19,471 nucleotides of DNA from Thermomicrobiales bacterium. Its GTDB lineage: Bacteria; Chloroflexota; Chloroflexia; Thermomicrobiales; UBA6265. The DNA lies in contig JAWKPF010000051.1 in assembly GCA_041390825.1 (NCBI GenBank), positions 1 through 19,471 on the forward strand. Direction: 5' to 3'. Numbering within the stretch: position 1 is the stretch's first letter; the number at the start of each line of letters is the position of its first letter. Below the pieces are notes generated by a model. That model ran no database searches and was not told where the DNA came from. It saw only the letters and a program-made list of their open reading frames with translations. Shown here one piece after another: positions 1 through 7,772 of the stretch. A program made the translations under genes and the position numbers.

Positions 1-2
1 GC

Positions 3-1427
3 TGGCCGGTGCCGAAGGCATTCTTCGCCATGGGTCCCTGCGAAGGTCGTTTCTGCTGGGACGTGCCGGACATCGCCAGCTTGCCGGTCGGGCTCAAGGC
101 AGTCGTCATGGCGTTCGACATCGACGACGTGCCGGGAGTCGAGTGGCCACAGCGGTTGTTCGAACCGCTGAAATCCCTACCCGAACAGGATCGCAACTAC
201 ATCGAGATCCGTTCCGACGATCACGGTTGGCCCGCCCTCCTGGCCACGCACTACACCCCACGGGATTCATCAGTGGATATCGACCTCCTGTCCGGCTACT
301 ACCAGACGATCTCGCAGCCGGATGCCCTTGCCACCTGGGGCGTGTGGAAGGTCTCCAGCGGACTATTCGACTGCGCGTTCGAAGGCAAGAACTGCGAATA
401 CGCCCTCGGCAACTCCGACGAGCTTCTGAACATGGGCGAATGGAGCGACGGAGTTCCGGTTCGTCCCCTGAGTGCCACGTCCGATCCGTCAGCGGACTGG
501 TCACTCCCTGCGGCACCGGTCGATCCGGAGGCCGAGGCGTTTCTCACCGCCCAGACCGATGGTGAGATCTCCGGCGCAGGTTTCCCTCAACACATCGCAT
601 TTGGGTCAGATGGCAAGCTCTACGTTATCAACGGCTCGCGCAATCAGATCGATATCCTCGACAGCGCGGGAGAGCATCTCGATTCGCTTGGGCAGGCAGG
701 CGAAGGACCGGGCGAGTTCCGGTTCCAGCCACCTGATATCCCGTACTTCGGTTTTGGTGATCTCGCGTTTGCCTCAGATGGCCGACTCTTCGTAACGGAT
801 ACATACAACAACCGGGTGCAAATCTTCGATAGCGAACTGAACTTCCTGGCCGAAATTGGGGCCGATCCAAACGAACGCGGCATGCTCCTTGCCCCCACCG
901 GAATCGCGCTCGACGAAGCAAACAATCGCTTCTTTGTCGCCAGCAACGCTGGTGGAGCGGTCAACGTGTACGACATGAACGGAGAGTTCATCGAACGCTG
1001 GGGAGCCGATGGCCCGGGAGGCGTCTTCTTCAACCAGCCAACCGATGTCGAGGTCGCGCCCGACGGTAGTGTCTACGTCGTCGAGTTCGGCCGCTCGCGC
1101 ATTCATCATCTGACAGCAGACGGAATGCCTCGAGCAATCATCGGCGGGAACGGGCTCGAACCGGGGTACCTCGCCGAACCACGAGGGATCGCGCTCGATG
1201 CCGAAGGCAATCTCTACGTCGCCGAGTACAACACGCTCGGCTACGGCGGTACTCGGGTACAAGTCTTCTCACCCGAAGGTGAGGTGATCGGTCTCATTGC
1301 CGGGCCAACCACAACCGCGGAATTCCTCGCGCCATCTGCAGTTTCCATCGCTCCCGATGGAACCGTCTATATCTCGGACGAACAAGACCGCACCATCTAC
1401 CGGTTTCAGGCGGGAGTCTCCAATTGA
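3..1427 (+). CDS. Alpha/beta-hydrolase C-terminus fused to NHL-repeat beta-propeller (5' partial)
   Basis: The frame is open to the left edge (in-frame codons precede the GTG at 9), so the true start lies outside the window; the stop is TGA at 1425-1427. From about residue 190 (counted from the GTG) there are six NHL/YWTD-like blades, each with a pattern like 'P.GIALDAEGNLYVAE...RVQVFSPEGE', enough to close a propeller. NHL propellers bind proteins, RNA or ligands, or form secreted scaffolds. The first 150 or so residues (for example 'IRSDDHGWPALLATH', 'EYALGNSDELLNMGEWSDG') look to me like the C-terminal part of a secreted alpha/beta-hydrolase, with a possible acid/His region at 'SDDHG'. That family call rests on recognition only and the nucleophile elbow would be outside the window. 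The propeller call is firm; the enzymatic half is tentative. It converges with the gene ending at 1600. Confidence 0.8.
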   Translation, partial: WPVPKAFFAMGPCEGRFCWDVPDIASLPVGLKAVVMAFDIDDVPGVEWPQRLFEPLKSLPEQDRNYIEIRSDDHGWPALLATHYTPRDSSVDIDLLSGYYQTISQPDALATWGVWKVSSGLFDCAFEGKNCEYALGNSDELLNMGEWSDGVPVRPLSATSDPSADWSLPAAPVDPEAEAFLTAQTDGEISGAGFPQHIAFGSDGKLYVINGSRNQIDILDSAGEHLDSLGQAGEGPGEFRFQPPDIPYFGFGDLAFASDGRLFVTDTYNNRVQIFDSELNFLAEIGADPNERGMLLAPTGIALDEANNRFFVASNAGGAVNVYDMNGEFIERWGADGPGGVFFNQPTDVEVAPDGSVYVVEFGRSRIHHLTADGMPRAIIGGNGLEPGYLAEPRGIALDAEGNLYVAEYNTLGYGGTRVQVFSPEGEVIGLIAGPTTTAEFLAPSAVSIAPDGTVYISDEQDRTIYRFQAGVSN

Positions 1428-1529
1428 CGCACTGATGCCGCTGGACTGAGTGCACAGCGTGGGACGTGCCGTGAAGTCCTCGGGACTCGAGCAACGGCAT
1501 CTCCAGCCTGTCAAAGCGTCGAACTCGCG

Positions 1530-1565
1530 GAGGAAGCGCGCCTGGGCATCCAGGCGCGCTTCCTC
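1530..1565. terminator. Strong hairpin between convergent genes
   Basis: A perfect stem pairs AGGAAGCGCGCCTGG (1531-1545) with its complement at 1550-1564 around a GCAT loop, and a further G-C pair extends it at 1530/1565. It lies between the plus-strand stop at 1427 and the minus-strand stop at 1600, where a shared bidirectional terminator is expected. No T-tract follows on either strand, so it may stop polymerase inefficiently or act mainly as a 3'-end stabiliser. Confidence 0.6.
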
Positions 1566-1599
1566 GCGATGTTGATGTAGCCCGCGGACGTGCGTCCGT

Positions 1600-2895
1600 C
1601 TATGCATCCGTTTCCGAAGACGCCGCAGGCGGAGCCGTGACGCCGCCCTGCGCCTCCGGATCACCGACGACGATATCGAGCACCATCAGCTCGACTGGTC
1701 GATCGGATTCGTTCGAGATCGTGACAACCGCTCCGTCACTGGAACGGATCGTATCCTGCGTCGCCACCGTGCTTGCGGCCCATTCTGCCGTGACAGGGTC
1801 GCCCTGCCCGTCGTTCTCGCGTGTGACGACCAGCGCGCCGGACAAGATTTTTGCCCACTGACGCGCTCCCATTGCCTCCTGCTCGACGGAGGGAATCGGG
1901 AATCCGCCGATTTCGCCGCTCATTTCGCTTCCAGCGGGCACCGTCACCGTCCGCAGAACGAGCCGCACCGGTTGCGTTGGGTCGATGGGACCGGCCGGAT
2001 CCTCGAGATAGGACCAGTCGATCTGCTGGCCGCTCGGTGGTGCTGTGCTGCACTCTGGGGCGTTCTCGCGCAGTCCAACCCATAGATAGCGAACCTCGCC
2101 GGCACCGTCGTTGCGCAGATTCGCCACCCCATCCTTTGTCGGATTCTCGACGAACCAGGTATCGCCGGCCCGAACATCGACTGGCTCACCGGCGGGAATG
2201 GTTTCCCATTCTGCCGCTCCACTCCGCAGTACGAAGCTGGTGGCGAGCGCATCCACGCTCAGCGTTCCGTCGAGGACATACAACGGATGAACTCCAACCG
2301 AGTCGCAGGCGAGCCCGAATTCGGCTGTCATCCCAGGCGCGATGCTGTGTTCCCCGAAAATGACTCGCGCGCCTTCGTCTCCTCGCATCCGGCCCGGTGG
2401 AAACGAGATATCCAGGAGCGTGACCGACTCGATCTGTCCCTCGTCCTGCACCACGGCTGCCGGAATCACCGGGGGTTCTGGCGATCGCTCCGGCATGAGC
2501 GTTAGCGCTCCAACCGCCAACAACACGGCCAGCACTGCCAACCCGGCCGCCAAGCGTATCCATCGTGGGCCGGTCCCGGCATGCTGCTCCCCAAACCACG
2601 ATGGTTGCCGGACGATCGGTGATCGTTGAGCAGAAATCGCCGCCGTACCATGTCCGTTCGAGCTCAGTCCAAATCTCTGTTGCGCGTGCATGTTTGTCAG
2701 ATCCTTCAGCAAAATGGCGGAAAAGACTGGATCGATCGAAGGCGCATCGTCATGCGCCAACACCGCCGCAATCGTTTCCGCATCGGCTGGACGCTCTGTC
2801 GCTCCAAAGCGCCGGGATCCATCGGCTGCCTGGAGTTGGTCCCAAAGTTGATCGAGAGCCGCTGCCCTCTTGTCGCTCTTCCAGCGGCTAAACAT
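1600..2895 (-). CDS. Membrane-anchored cupin-like protein, probable anti-sigma factor
   Basis: This 431-residue protein starts at the ATG at 2895, which overlaps the last 8 nt of the sigma-factor gene (ATGTTTAG) and has GAGG 8 nt upstream, so translation is probably coupled. The frame continues further upstream, but that part lies inside the sigma gene. Residues 1-110 are polar and predicted cytoplasmic. One membrane helix spans about 113-134 ('LAAGLAVLAVLLAVGALTL'). The exterior portion (about 150-425) looks like two cupin-type beta-barrels: 'VIFGEHSIAPGMTAEFGLACD...VLDGTLSV', then 'VRLVLRTVTVPAGSEMSGEIGG'. The arrangement (cytoplasmic arm, single helix, outside sensor, paired with an ECF sigma gene) is that of an anti-sigma factor. 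The cytoplasmic arm has no HxxxCxxC zinc motif, and the arm resembles no anti-sigma domain I can name. The function is inferred from position. Confidence 0.7.
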   Translation of the reverse strand: MFSRWKSDKRAAALDQLWDQLQAADGSRRFGATERPADAETIAAVLAHDDAPSIDPVFSAILLKDLTNMHAQQRFGLSSNGHGTAAISAQRSPIVRQPSWFGEQHAGTGPRWIRLAAGLAVLAVLLAVGALTLMPERSPEPPVIPAAVVQDEGQIESVTLLDISFPPGRMRGDEGARVIFGEHSIAPGMTAEFGLACDSVGVHPLYVLDGTLSVDALATSFVLRSGAAEWETIPAGEPVDVRAGDTWFVENPTKDGVANLRNDGAGEVRYLWVGLRENAPECSTAPPSGQQIDWSYLEDPAGPIDPTQPVRLVLRTVTVPAGSEMSGEIGGFPIPSVEQEAMGARQWAKILSGALVVTRENDGQGDPVTAEWAASTVATQDTIRSSDGAVVTISNESDRPVELMVLDIVVGDPEAQGGVTAPPAASSETDA

Positions 2896-3496
2896 CGTTT
2901 CGTCCTCGTTGCGCGGCCTCAGGGCCAAGCAAATCTCGCAACCGGCCAATCGCGCGGTATTGGGCTTGCGCGACGGCATTTCGCTGACAGCCGAGCACGT
3001 CGCTGATTTCGGCCGAGCTCAACCCGGCCAAGCGCAGCTCGATCACCTCCCGCTCGCGCGGGGAGAGCTGTTCGAGCGCGCGCCGCAGGTTTCCCGCCTC
3101 GTCTCGCGCAAGCGCAATCTCTTCCGGTGTTTCGGCGGGGTCGACTGGGTCAGGGAATTCCTGGGCGCCTACGTATCTGCCCTGGCTCCGGAAATGGTCT
3201 GCCGAGACGTGATGGGCGATGGTGAAGAGCCACGCCGCGAACGTCCCGCGGTTGGGATCGAATCGGTCGAGACCGGTGAGGGTCTTGGTGAAAACGAGAC
3301 TGGTCGCATCTTCCGCAGCTTCGCGATTGCCGAGGCGTCGGTAGCAATGACGGAACACCTGGTTCGCGTAGCGGAGATAGAGCGTGGCGAACGCGTTCGG
3401 GTCGTGCGTCGCCTCCTGCGCGAGGATGGCATCGCTCTTTGTTTCCAACTGGTTGCTGCTCTTCGCCGAGTATCGGCGAAGTTGTGCCACCGCCAT
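2888..3496 (-). CDS. ECF-subfamily RNA polymerase sigma factor
   Basis: This 202-residue protein has the two domains of an extracytoplasmic-function sigma-70 factor. Region 2 lies at about 33-104 ('LYLRYANQVFRHCYRRLGNREAA', with the promoter-melting part 'TFAAWLFTIAHHVSADHFR'). Region 4 lies at about 140-190 ('LEQLSPREREVIELRLAGLS', helix-turn-helix 'SAEISDVLGCQRNAVAQAQ'), which contacts the -35 element. Regions 1 and 3 are absent, as usual for the group. The ATG at 3494-3496 has AGGGAG at a normal distance. The stop overlaps the start of the membrane cupin protein by 8 nt, so the two are made together and the partner probably holds the sigma factor inactive until a signal arrives. It presumably directs its own operon, but no convincing autoregulatory promoter could be placed in the 186 bp upstream. 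Confidence 0.92.
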   Translation of the reverse strand: MAVAQLRRYSAKSSNQLETKSDAILAQEATHDPNAFATLYLRYANQVFRHCYRRLGNREAAEDATSLVFTKTLTGLDRFDPNRGTFAAWLFTIAHHVSADHFRSQGRYVGAQEFPDPVDPAETPEEIALARDEAGNLRRALEQLSPREREVIELRLAGLSSAEISDVLGCQRNAVAQAQYRAIGRLRDLLGPEAAQRGRNDV

Positions 3497-3682
3497 CGGG
3501 TGCTCCCTGCCAACGTCGTTGCCTGTCTATCAGGTACTACGGAGCAGTCACGTTTTCTTTACGTCTCGTCACGTCCTCGTCCAGCGCATAGCGTCCGGTT
3601 CCCCCGGAAGCCCCCTGCGGGTTCGCAGCCATGGCGAGCGTAACGACGGGCGACGTGCGCGAACTCGACCATCGGCAGGGCG

Positions 3683-5344
3683 CTAGTGACTGGTGGTCGC
3701 CGCCTTGTTCAACCCCTCCCCCAGCCGCTTGAGCGCCGGCGAGAAATCGAGCTTGTCCAGCCGCACATCGAGCAATGCGAACTGGCCGGTTCGCTCCCGC
3801 GCGGCCTCCAGCGCATCGTCCAGTTCGCCGCGTGTGCGCACCAGGAACGATCTGCCCGATTGCATGACCTCGGGAAGCGCGCTGAAGTTCCACTGCTGAA
3901 TGTCGTTGAATCCACCGTCGATGATCAGCCGCTCGGTGGTATAGCCATTGTTGTTCAGCACGATCACGATCGGGTCGAGCCCGAACTTCGCGCAGGTGGA
4001 GAGCTCCATACCCGTCATCTGGAACGCGCCATCTCCCACGAGCACCAACGGCCGGTCCTCGGGACGCGCGCACTGCGCTCCAATTGCCGCCGGAACCGCA
4101 AAACCGAGCGAGGCATAGAACGCCGGCGCCAGAAAAGCGCGCGCCTCCTGCACCGGCAGGTCGATGGACGCGAAGAGCGCATCGCCCGGGTCGGCAATGA
4201 CGATCGTGTCTTCGGTCAGATACGACGCAAGCCGTCCGAAGAGATGCGCGACGGTGACGGGCTCGTCCCGCTCGCTCACCGGCACGTCGACTATCTGTGG
4301 AATCGGCGCGTGCGGATGATCCCGGTCGAAGCGTGGCGTGATGCGGCCACTGCCGAGTCCCCGCACGAAGTCGTCCAATCGCACGTTCTCGTAGGTGTGC
4401 AGACCAACCGACAACCGATCGCGCGTGATGTGAATGCATTTGGCCGGATCGAGTTTCGCGGTGGCAATACCCAGGTTGATGTCGGTCAGCAATGTGCCCA
4501 GCATGATCAGGCAGTCGCTCTCCTCGACGTAGCGGCGCACATCGTCTCGCCCGAGCGCTCCCGCGTAGACACCAAGGAAGGCTGGAGCGCGTTCCTCGAT
4601 GGCGCCCTTGTCCAGCAAGGTGACCGCGGCTGGAATGCCACTCGATTCGATGAGCGCCAACGCCTCGCCCTCCAATCCGAAACGATAGAGCTCCACGCCG
4701 AAGAAAATGACCGGCTGATTGGCGCGATTGATCCAGGACGCTGCCTCGTCGAGTGCCGCGGCCAGTGTGCGCGGATCGCTCAACTGCCGGTCGTCGACCG
4801 TCCGTGCATCGATCTCGATCTCTGCATCGACCATGTCACGCGGCAGCTCGATATAGACGGGACGGCTGTAGCGCTTGCACAGGCGAAGCACGCGGTCGAT
4901 CTCGCGGCACGCGTCGTCCGGATCGTCCAAGACCGTCCACCCCACCGTGAGCTGCTGGAAGACCCGGAGCTGGGTGTCGTAGGAGCGGACCTTGTGGTGG
5001 ATCAACGGATTGCGGCGCCGCTCGGCCATGCTCGGAGCGCCGCTGATCACCACCACCGGCACTCGTTCGGCATAGGCTTGGCCTGTGGTATTTGCAAGCT
5101 TGAGACCGCCCACCCCATATGTCACACACGCCACGCCGATGCCCCGCAGCCGCGCGTACGCGTCCGCCGCGAACCCGGCTCCCTGCTCGTCGCAGGTATT
5201 GATCAGCTCGATTGGGCTGGACTCGATCTCGGTCATGAATCCGAGCACGAAATCGCCCGGCACGCCGAAGATGTGCCCAATTCCGAGCTCATGCAGCCGT
5301 TTCAGTAGGTAGGCGCCAATGGTGATGCGATTGTTTCCGGCCAA
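3683..5344 (-). CDS. Thiamine-diphosphate 2-keto-acid decarboxylase (indolepyruvate/pyruvate type)
   Basis: This 553-residue ThDP enzyme has the three-domain layout of the decarboxylase family. In the N-terminal PYR domain are 'GVPGDF' (D31), the cofactor-activating Glu53 in 'CDEQGAGFAADAYAR', and the catalytic His pair H116-H117 in 'NPLIHHK' that marks pyruvate/indolepyruvate decarboxylases. In the C-terminal PP domain are the metal/ThDP motif 'GDGAFQ' (437 onward) to 'LNNNGYTTE' (N464-N466), with E471 matching the decarboxylase Glu. These residues favour non-oxidative decarboxylation of a 2-keto acid to an aldehyde over acetolactate synthase or oxidase activity. The substrate (indole-3-, phenyl- or plain pyruvate) cannot be read from sequence. 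The start is TTG, chosen because GGAGG lies 6 nt upstream. It is monocistronic and divergent from the gene at 5468. Confidence 0.88.
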   Translation of the reverse strand: MAGNNRITIGAYLLKRLHELGIGHIFGVPGDFVLGFMTEIESSPIELINTCDEQGAGFAADAYARLRGIGVACVTYGVGGLKLANTTGQAYAERVPVVVISGAPSMAERRRNPLIHHKVRSYDTQLRVFQQLTVGWTVLDDPDDACREIDRVLRLCKRYSRPVYIELPRDMVDAEIEIDARTVDDRQLSDPRTLAAALDEAASWINRANQPVIFFGVELYRFGLEGEALALIESSGIPAAVTLLDKGAIEERAPAFLGVYAGALGRDDVRRYVEESDCLIMLGTLLTDINLGIATAKLDPAKCIHITRDRLSVGLHTYENVRLDDFVRGLGSGRITPRFDRDHPHAPIPQIVDVPVSERDEPVTVAHLFGRLASYLTEDTIVIADPGDALFASIDLPVQEARAFLAPAFYASLGFAVPAAIGAQCARPEDRPLVLVGDGAFQMTGMELSTCAKFGLDPIVIVLNNNGYTTERLIIDGGFNDIQQWNFSALPEVMQSGRSFLVRTRGELDDALEAARERTGQFALLDVRLDKLDFSPALKRLGEGLNKAATTSH

Positions 5345-5467
5345 GTCGATCCTCCGGTGGTCAGCGTGCGTCTCAGCCTAGCAGAAGAATTGCGACACAT
5401 TCTGTCAGGAAATCGACGTAAGTTGGAGATCGCGAAACCACCAGCGATCACCGGAGACTGCAGCGGT

Positions 5468-5974
5468 ATGGACACCACAATCGACCAGGAAAATGACGGA
5501 CGCCACGACTTCGATTGCTATCTGGGGACGTGGAATGTCTTCAACCGGCGACTCGCGCGAAGGCTTGTGGGTTCCCGGAAATGGGAGGAATTCAACGCAA
5601 CTTCGGATGTTCGAGCGGTGCTTGGTGGAATCGGAAATGTCGAAGAATATCGATCGGTGTTTCCTGACGGCCAGCCGCTTGTCGGCATGACCGTGCGAGT
5701 GTTCGATCCTTCGACCCGACTTTGGAGTCTCTATTGGGCCGATTCTCGTCACGGCCAGCTCGCTCCGCCGGTAGTTGGCCGTTTTCAGAATGGGATCGGC
5801 GAGTTTCTTGGAGACGACCTGCAAGATGACGTACCCGTGAAAGTGCTCTTCCGCTGGAGCGAAATGTCTCCCATCTTTGCCCGCTGGGAGCAGGCGATGT
5901 CTGCCGATGGAGGTGAAACGTGGGAGTGGAACTGGGAGATGATCTTCACGCGCGACTCCTCCTCCGCTCGATAG
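5468..5974 (+). CDS. DUF1579-like / lipocalin-like hypothetical protein
   Basis: This 168-residue soluble protein has no signal peptide. The ATG at 5468 has GGAG about 11 nt upstream and begins just before the conserved part. The frame is open to 5357, but those codons run into the divergent promoter region and look non-coding. The opening 'HDFDCYLGTWNVFNRRL', the central 'SDVRAVLGGIGNVEEYR' and 'FDPSTRLWSLYWADSRHGQ', and the C-terminal 'RWEQAMSADGGETWEWNWEM' are typical of a widespread uncharacterised beta-barrel family near DUF1579, whose members resemble lipocalin-fold ligand binders. No catalytic motif is evident. A YCII-family gene follows after 18 bp and is probably co-transcribed. The family assignment comes from memory of the motif pattern and the function is unknown. 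Confidence 0.75.
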   Translation: MDTTIDQENDGRHDFDCYLGTWNVFNRRLARRLVGSRKWEEFNATSDVRAVLGGIGNVEEYRSVFPDGQPLVGMTVRVFDPSTRLWSLYWADSRHGQLAPPVVGRFQNGIGEFLGDDLQDDVPVKVLFRWSEMSPIFARWEQAMSADGGETWEWNWEMIFTRDSSSAR

Positions 5975-5992
5975 CCTGGTCCTGGCATCCCC

Positions 5993-6292
5993 ATGTCCAG
6001 TCTGTACGTCGTCGTTTCACGCGCAGGGAGCAAGCGCGACCTTTCGATCGGCGCCCGCGAGCAAGCGTTCTGGAATGAGCACGCCGCGTTCATCGATGAC
6101 CTCGTCGAGCGCGGAGTAATCGTGCTGGGCGGACCGTTCCCCGACGATGGCGGCGCGATGATCGTAGTTCGCGCCGAAAGCGAAGCCGATGTTCGTGCTC
6201 GTCTCGACCCAGATCCCTGGTACCGCTACGGGATTCTCGAGCTCGCCGGCGTGCACCGCTGGGAAGTCTTTATCGACAGGTTTGAACGCTAG
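5993..6292 (+). CDS. YCII-related domain protein
   Basis: This 99-residue protein has the fold pattern of YCII-like ferredoxin-type alpha/beta proteins: an opening strand 'LYVVVSRAGSKR', then 'WNEHAAFIDDLVERGVIVLGGPFPDDGGAMIVVRAESEADVRARLDPDPW', and a closing strand 'VHRWEVFIDRFE'. The His in 'NEHAAFID' and the downstream 'GGPF' stretch match the conserved His/Asp and Gly-rich positions of the family. Members are small and often of unknown role, though some act as dehydrochlorinase-like or muconolactone-isomerase-like enzymes. No clear Shine-Dalgarno sequence precedes the ATG. With only 18 bp after the previous stop, translation may depend on the upstream gene. It probably forms a two-gene unit with the DUF1579-like gene. 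Confidence 0.8.
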   Translation: MSSLYVVVSRAGSKRDLSIGAREQAFWNEHAAFIDDLVERGVIVLGGPFPDDGGAMIVVRAESEADVRARLDPDPWYRYGILELAGVHRWEVFIDRFER

Positions 6293-6395
6293 AGCAGTTG
6301 CGGAAGCATGCGCTCCTGGACTGATGTCCTCGCGTAGTTGCAGTCTTACTTGGCTGCCACAGTCGGCACACATCGAACGGGCACATGTTCGCAGA

Positions 6396-6417
6396 CCAGC
6401 TCGAGCCCTGGAGCTGG
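6396..6417. terminator. Possible weak bidirectional terminator
   Basis: A 7-bp stem, CCAGCTC (6396-6402) with GAGCTGG (6411-6417), and an 8-nt loop lie in the 136-bp gap between the convergent YCII and Yip1-like genes. There is no T-run on either side. The position suits a terminator, but the stem is short, so this could be chance in GC-rich DNA. Confidence 0.3.
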
Positions 6418-6428
6418 CCGCTCCGCTG

Positions 6429-7028
6429 TCATGACAACCAGGAAATCACCAGCGGAATCGGGAAGAGCGCCACCGTAGACACGACCAACAACACGACGGC
6501 ACGCCCCCAACCGGTGCTGAGCGACGCGCGTATCGCTGCCACCGATGCCACGAATGTCCACAGGAGGCCGATCAACGCCAGCGCGCTTCCGACTGTCGGC
6601 ACGAGTTCCAGAAGGGCGAAAACGATGAGCGGGGCACTGGCAAATCCAAGCGGCGCGGCGATCGAGCGCCAGGTCCGCCGATTGCGGCTAAAGCGGTTCC
6701 ACAAGAAACAGATGATGGCTGCCTGTACCGCCCAAATCATCAGGCCCCATCCGGCATCGAGCACCGCGCCCGCCAGCGCGGCGAGGACATCGCTCTCCCG
6801 GGTGACCGGATAGCTGTTCCAGTTGACGTCCACACTGAGGCTGGGCGAATCGCCGTCGACAAGATAGACGATGGCGCTCGCCAGCGACCCCAGCAGGATC
6901 ACCGCGATCGCTTGCGGCAAGGCGTTCGGCACGAACGAGAGCTCTCGAAACGTGTCCCCGTTCAACCGGAGCGCGCCGAGGAGCCGCCGCCCGAATCCGT
7001 CCCAGCCAAACGAAAGCGGTTGGTTCAT
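6429..7028 (-). CDS. Yip1-family multi-pass membrane protein (downstream copy)
   Basis: This 199-residue integral membrane protein has about five hydrophobic segments (for example 'AVILLGSLASAIVYLV', 'LIVFALLELVPTVGSALALIGLLWTFVASVAAI', 'VVLLVVSTVALFPIPLVISWL'). It shares the 'PLGFASAP' motif and the gapped helix layout with the upstream neighbour, so the two are paralogues of the Yip1/DUF1282 type. Bacterial Yip1-like proteins have no firmly known role. The ATG at 7028 was chosen over the upstream one because GGAG lies 5 nt before it and because it begins 10 nt after the neighbour's stop, which fits a two-gene operon. The loop between the first two helices ('DGDSPSLSVDVNWNSYPVTRES') is probably exposed. 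Confidence 0.75.
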   Translation of the reverse strand: MNQPLSFGWDGFGRRLLGALRLNGDTFRELSFVPNALPQAIAVILLGSLASAIVYLVDGDSPSLSVDVNWNSYPVTRESDVLAALAGAVLDAGWGLMIWAVQAAIICFLWNRFSRNRRTWRSIAAPLGFASAPLIVFALLELVPTVGSALALIGLLWTFVASVAAIRASLSTGWGRAVVLLVVSTVALFPIPLVISWLS

Positions 7029-7038
7029 CGAGCTCCGG

Positions 7039-7680
7039 TCAGACGAACGCCGCAACGGCAAAGATGCAGATGCAGGAGATCAGGGCCAGGAAAATACCGA
7101 GCCCAATCGAAGCGATCAGGATCGTGGCAAATGCGCGCAACTTGCTTATTCTGAAGGTCTCGCTCATGGCCACGATCTGCGCCGCGAACGACCAGAGCCC
7201 CACGATGCTTCCGATGATGAACCCGAGCACGGGAATGGGCGTCAGGATCAGCAGGAATCCCGGCGCGGAGGCAAACCCCAGCGGACGAGCGACTTCCTGC
7301 CACTGGATTTCGGTTTCAGGCGCACTCAACATCTTCACCGCCACCAACCGGAAGATGACGGCGGCGATGACCCAGAAGATGAGTGCGACGATCGCGACGC
7401 CAATACCCGAGAGCAGCGGCCCGAAAAACGAATTCGTCACCGTGTACGAGTCGCCATCGCCAAATTCGATCGTCTGGCCTCGCAGCTCTGCGAACTGGGA
7501 GATGCCGGAGAGAAGCCCGGTCAGCACGACGACGATGGCCGCCTGGGTCATGGCGCTCGGATCGCGGCGCACTTCATCGAAGATCGGCCGACTCAACTTC
7601 ACCGATCCGACGACTCGGTCGAAGAACGAATGCGACGGCTGCGCAGACGCCGGCGCAGGCGCCGGTGGCAAGTAGCTCAT
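7039..7680 (-). CDS. Yip1-family multi-pass membrane protein (upstream copy)
   Basis: This 213-residue membrane protein has a short Pro/Ala-rich cytoplasmic tail ('YLPPAPAPASAQPSH'), an amphipathic stretch ('FFDRVVGSVKLSRPIFDEV') and about five membrane segments. The central 'ARPLGFASAPGFLLIL' is shared with the downstream paralogue. The ATG at 7680 has GGGAG at a good distance; the upstream extension (to 7869) overlaps formate-tetrahydrofolate ligase coding and is spurious. The gene sits 92 bp after that ligase gene on the same strand, so it may be read through from it or have its own promoter. By family it is Yip1/DUF1282-like with unknown function. In this layout I would expect a membrane-trafficking-independent scaffold or permease-like role, but nothing in the sequence proves it. 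Confidence 0.75.
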   Translation of the reverse strand: MSYLPPAPAPASAQPSHSFFDRVVGSVKLSRPIFDEVRRDPSAMTQAAIVVVLTGLLSGISQFAELRGQTIEFGDGDSYTVTNSFFGPLLSGIGVAIVALIFWVIAAVIFRLVAVKMLSAPETEIQWQEVARPLGFASAPGFLLILTPIPVLGFIIGSIVGLWSFAAQIVAMSETFRISKLRAFATILIASIGLGIFLALISCICIFAVAAFV

Positions 7681-7772
7681 CGAATGCTCCCAATCCTTCC
7701 CATTCCACGCCGGGTTGCCCGTATGGCACGACGTGCGCAATGATGCCAGATTGGGCCAGGGTTCAAGACCAA

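Noticed and set aside
3575..3605. GGAACC on the minus strand upstream of the sigma gene as an ECF -35 element
   Set aside because: No matching -10 element lies 16-17 nt downstream, so an autoregulatory promoter could not be supported.
3686..5308. 540-codon plus-strand open frame opposite the keto-acid decarboxylase
   Set aside because: It is exactly antisense to a gene with intact catalytic motifs; its Arg/His/Asp-rich composition without domain motifs is typical of shadow frames in GC-rich DNA.
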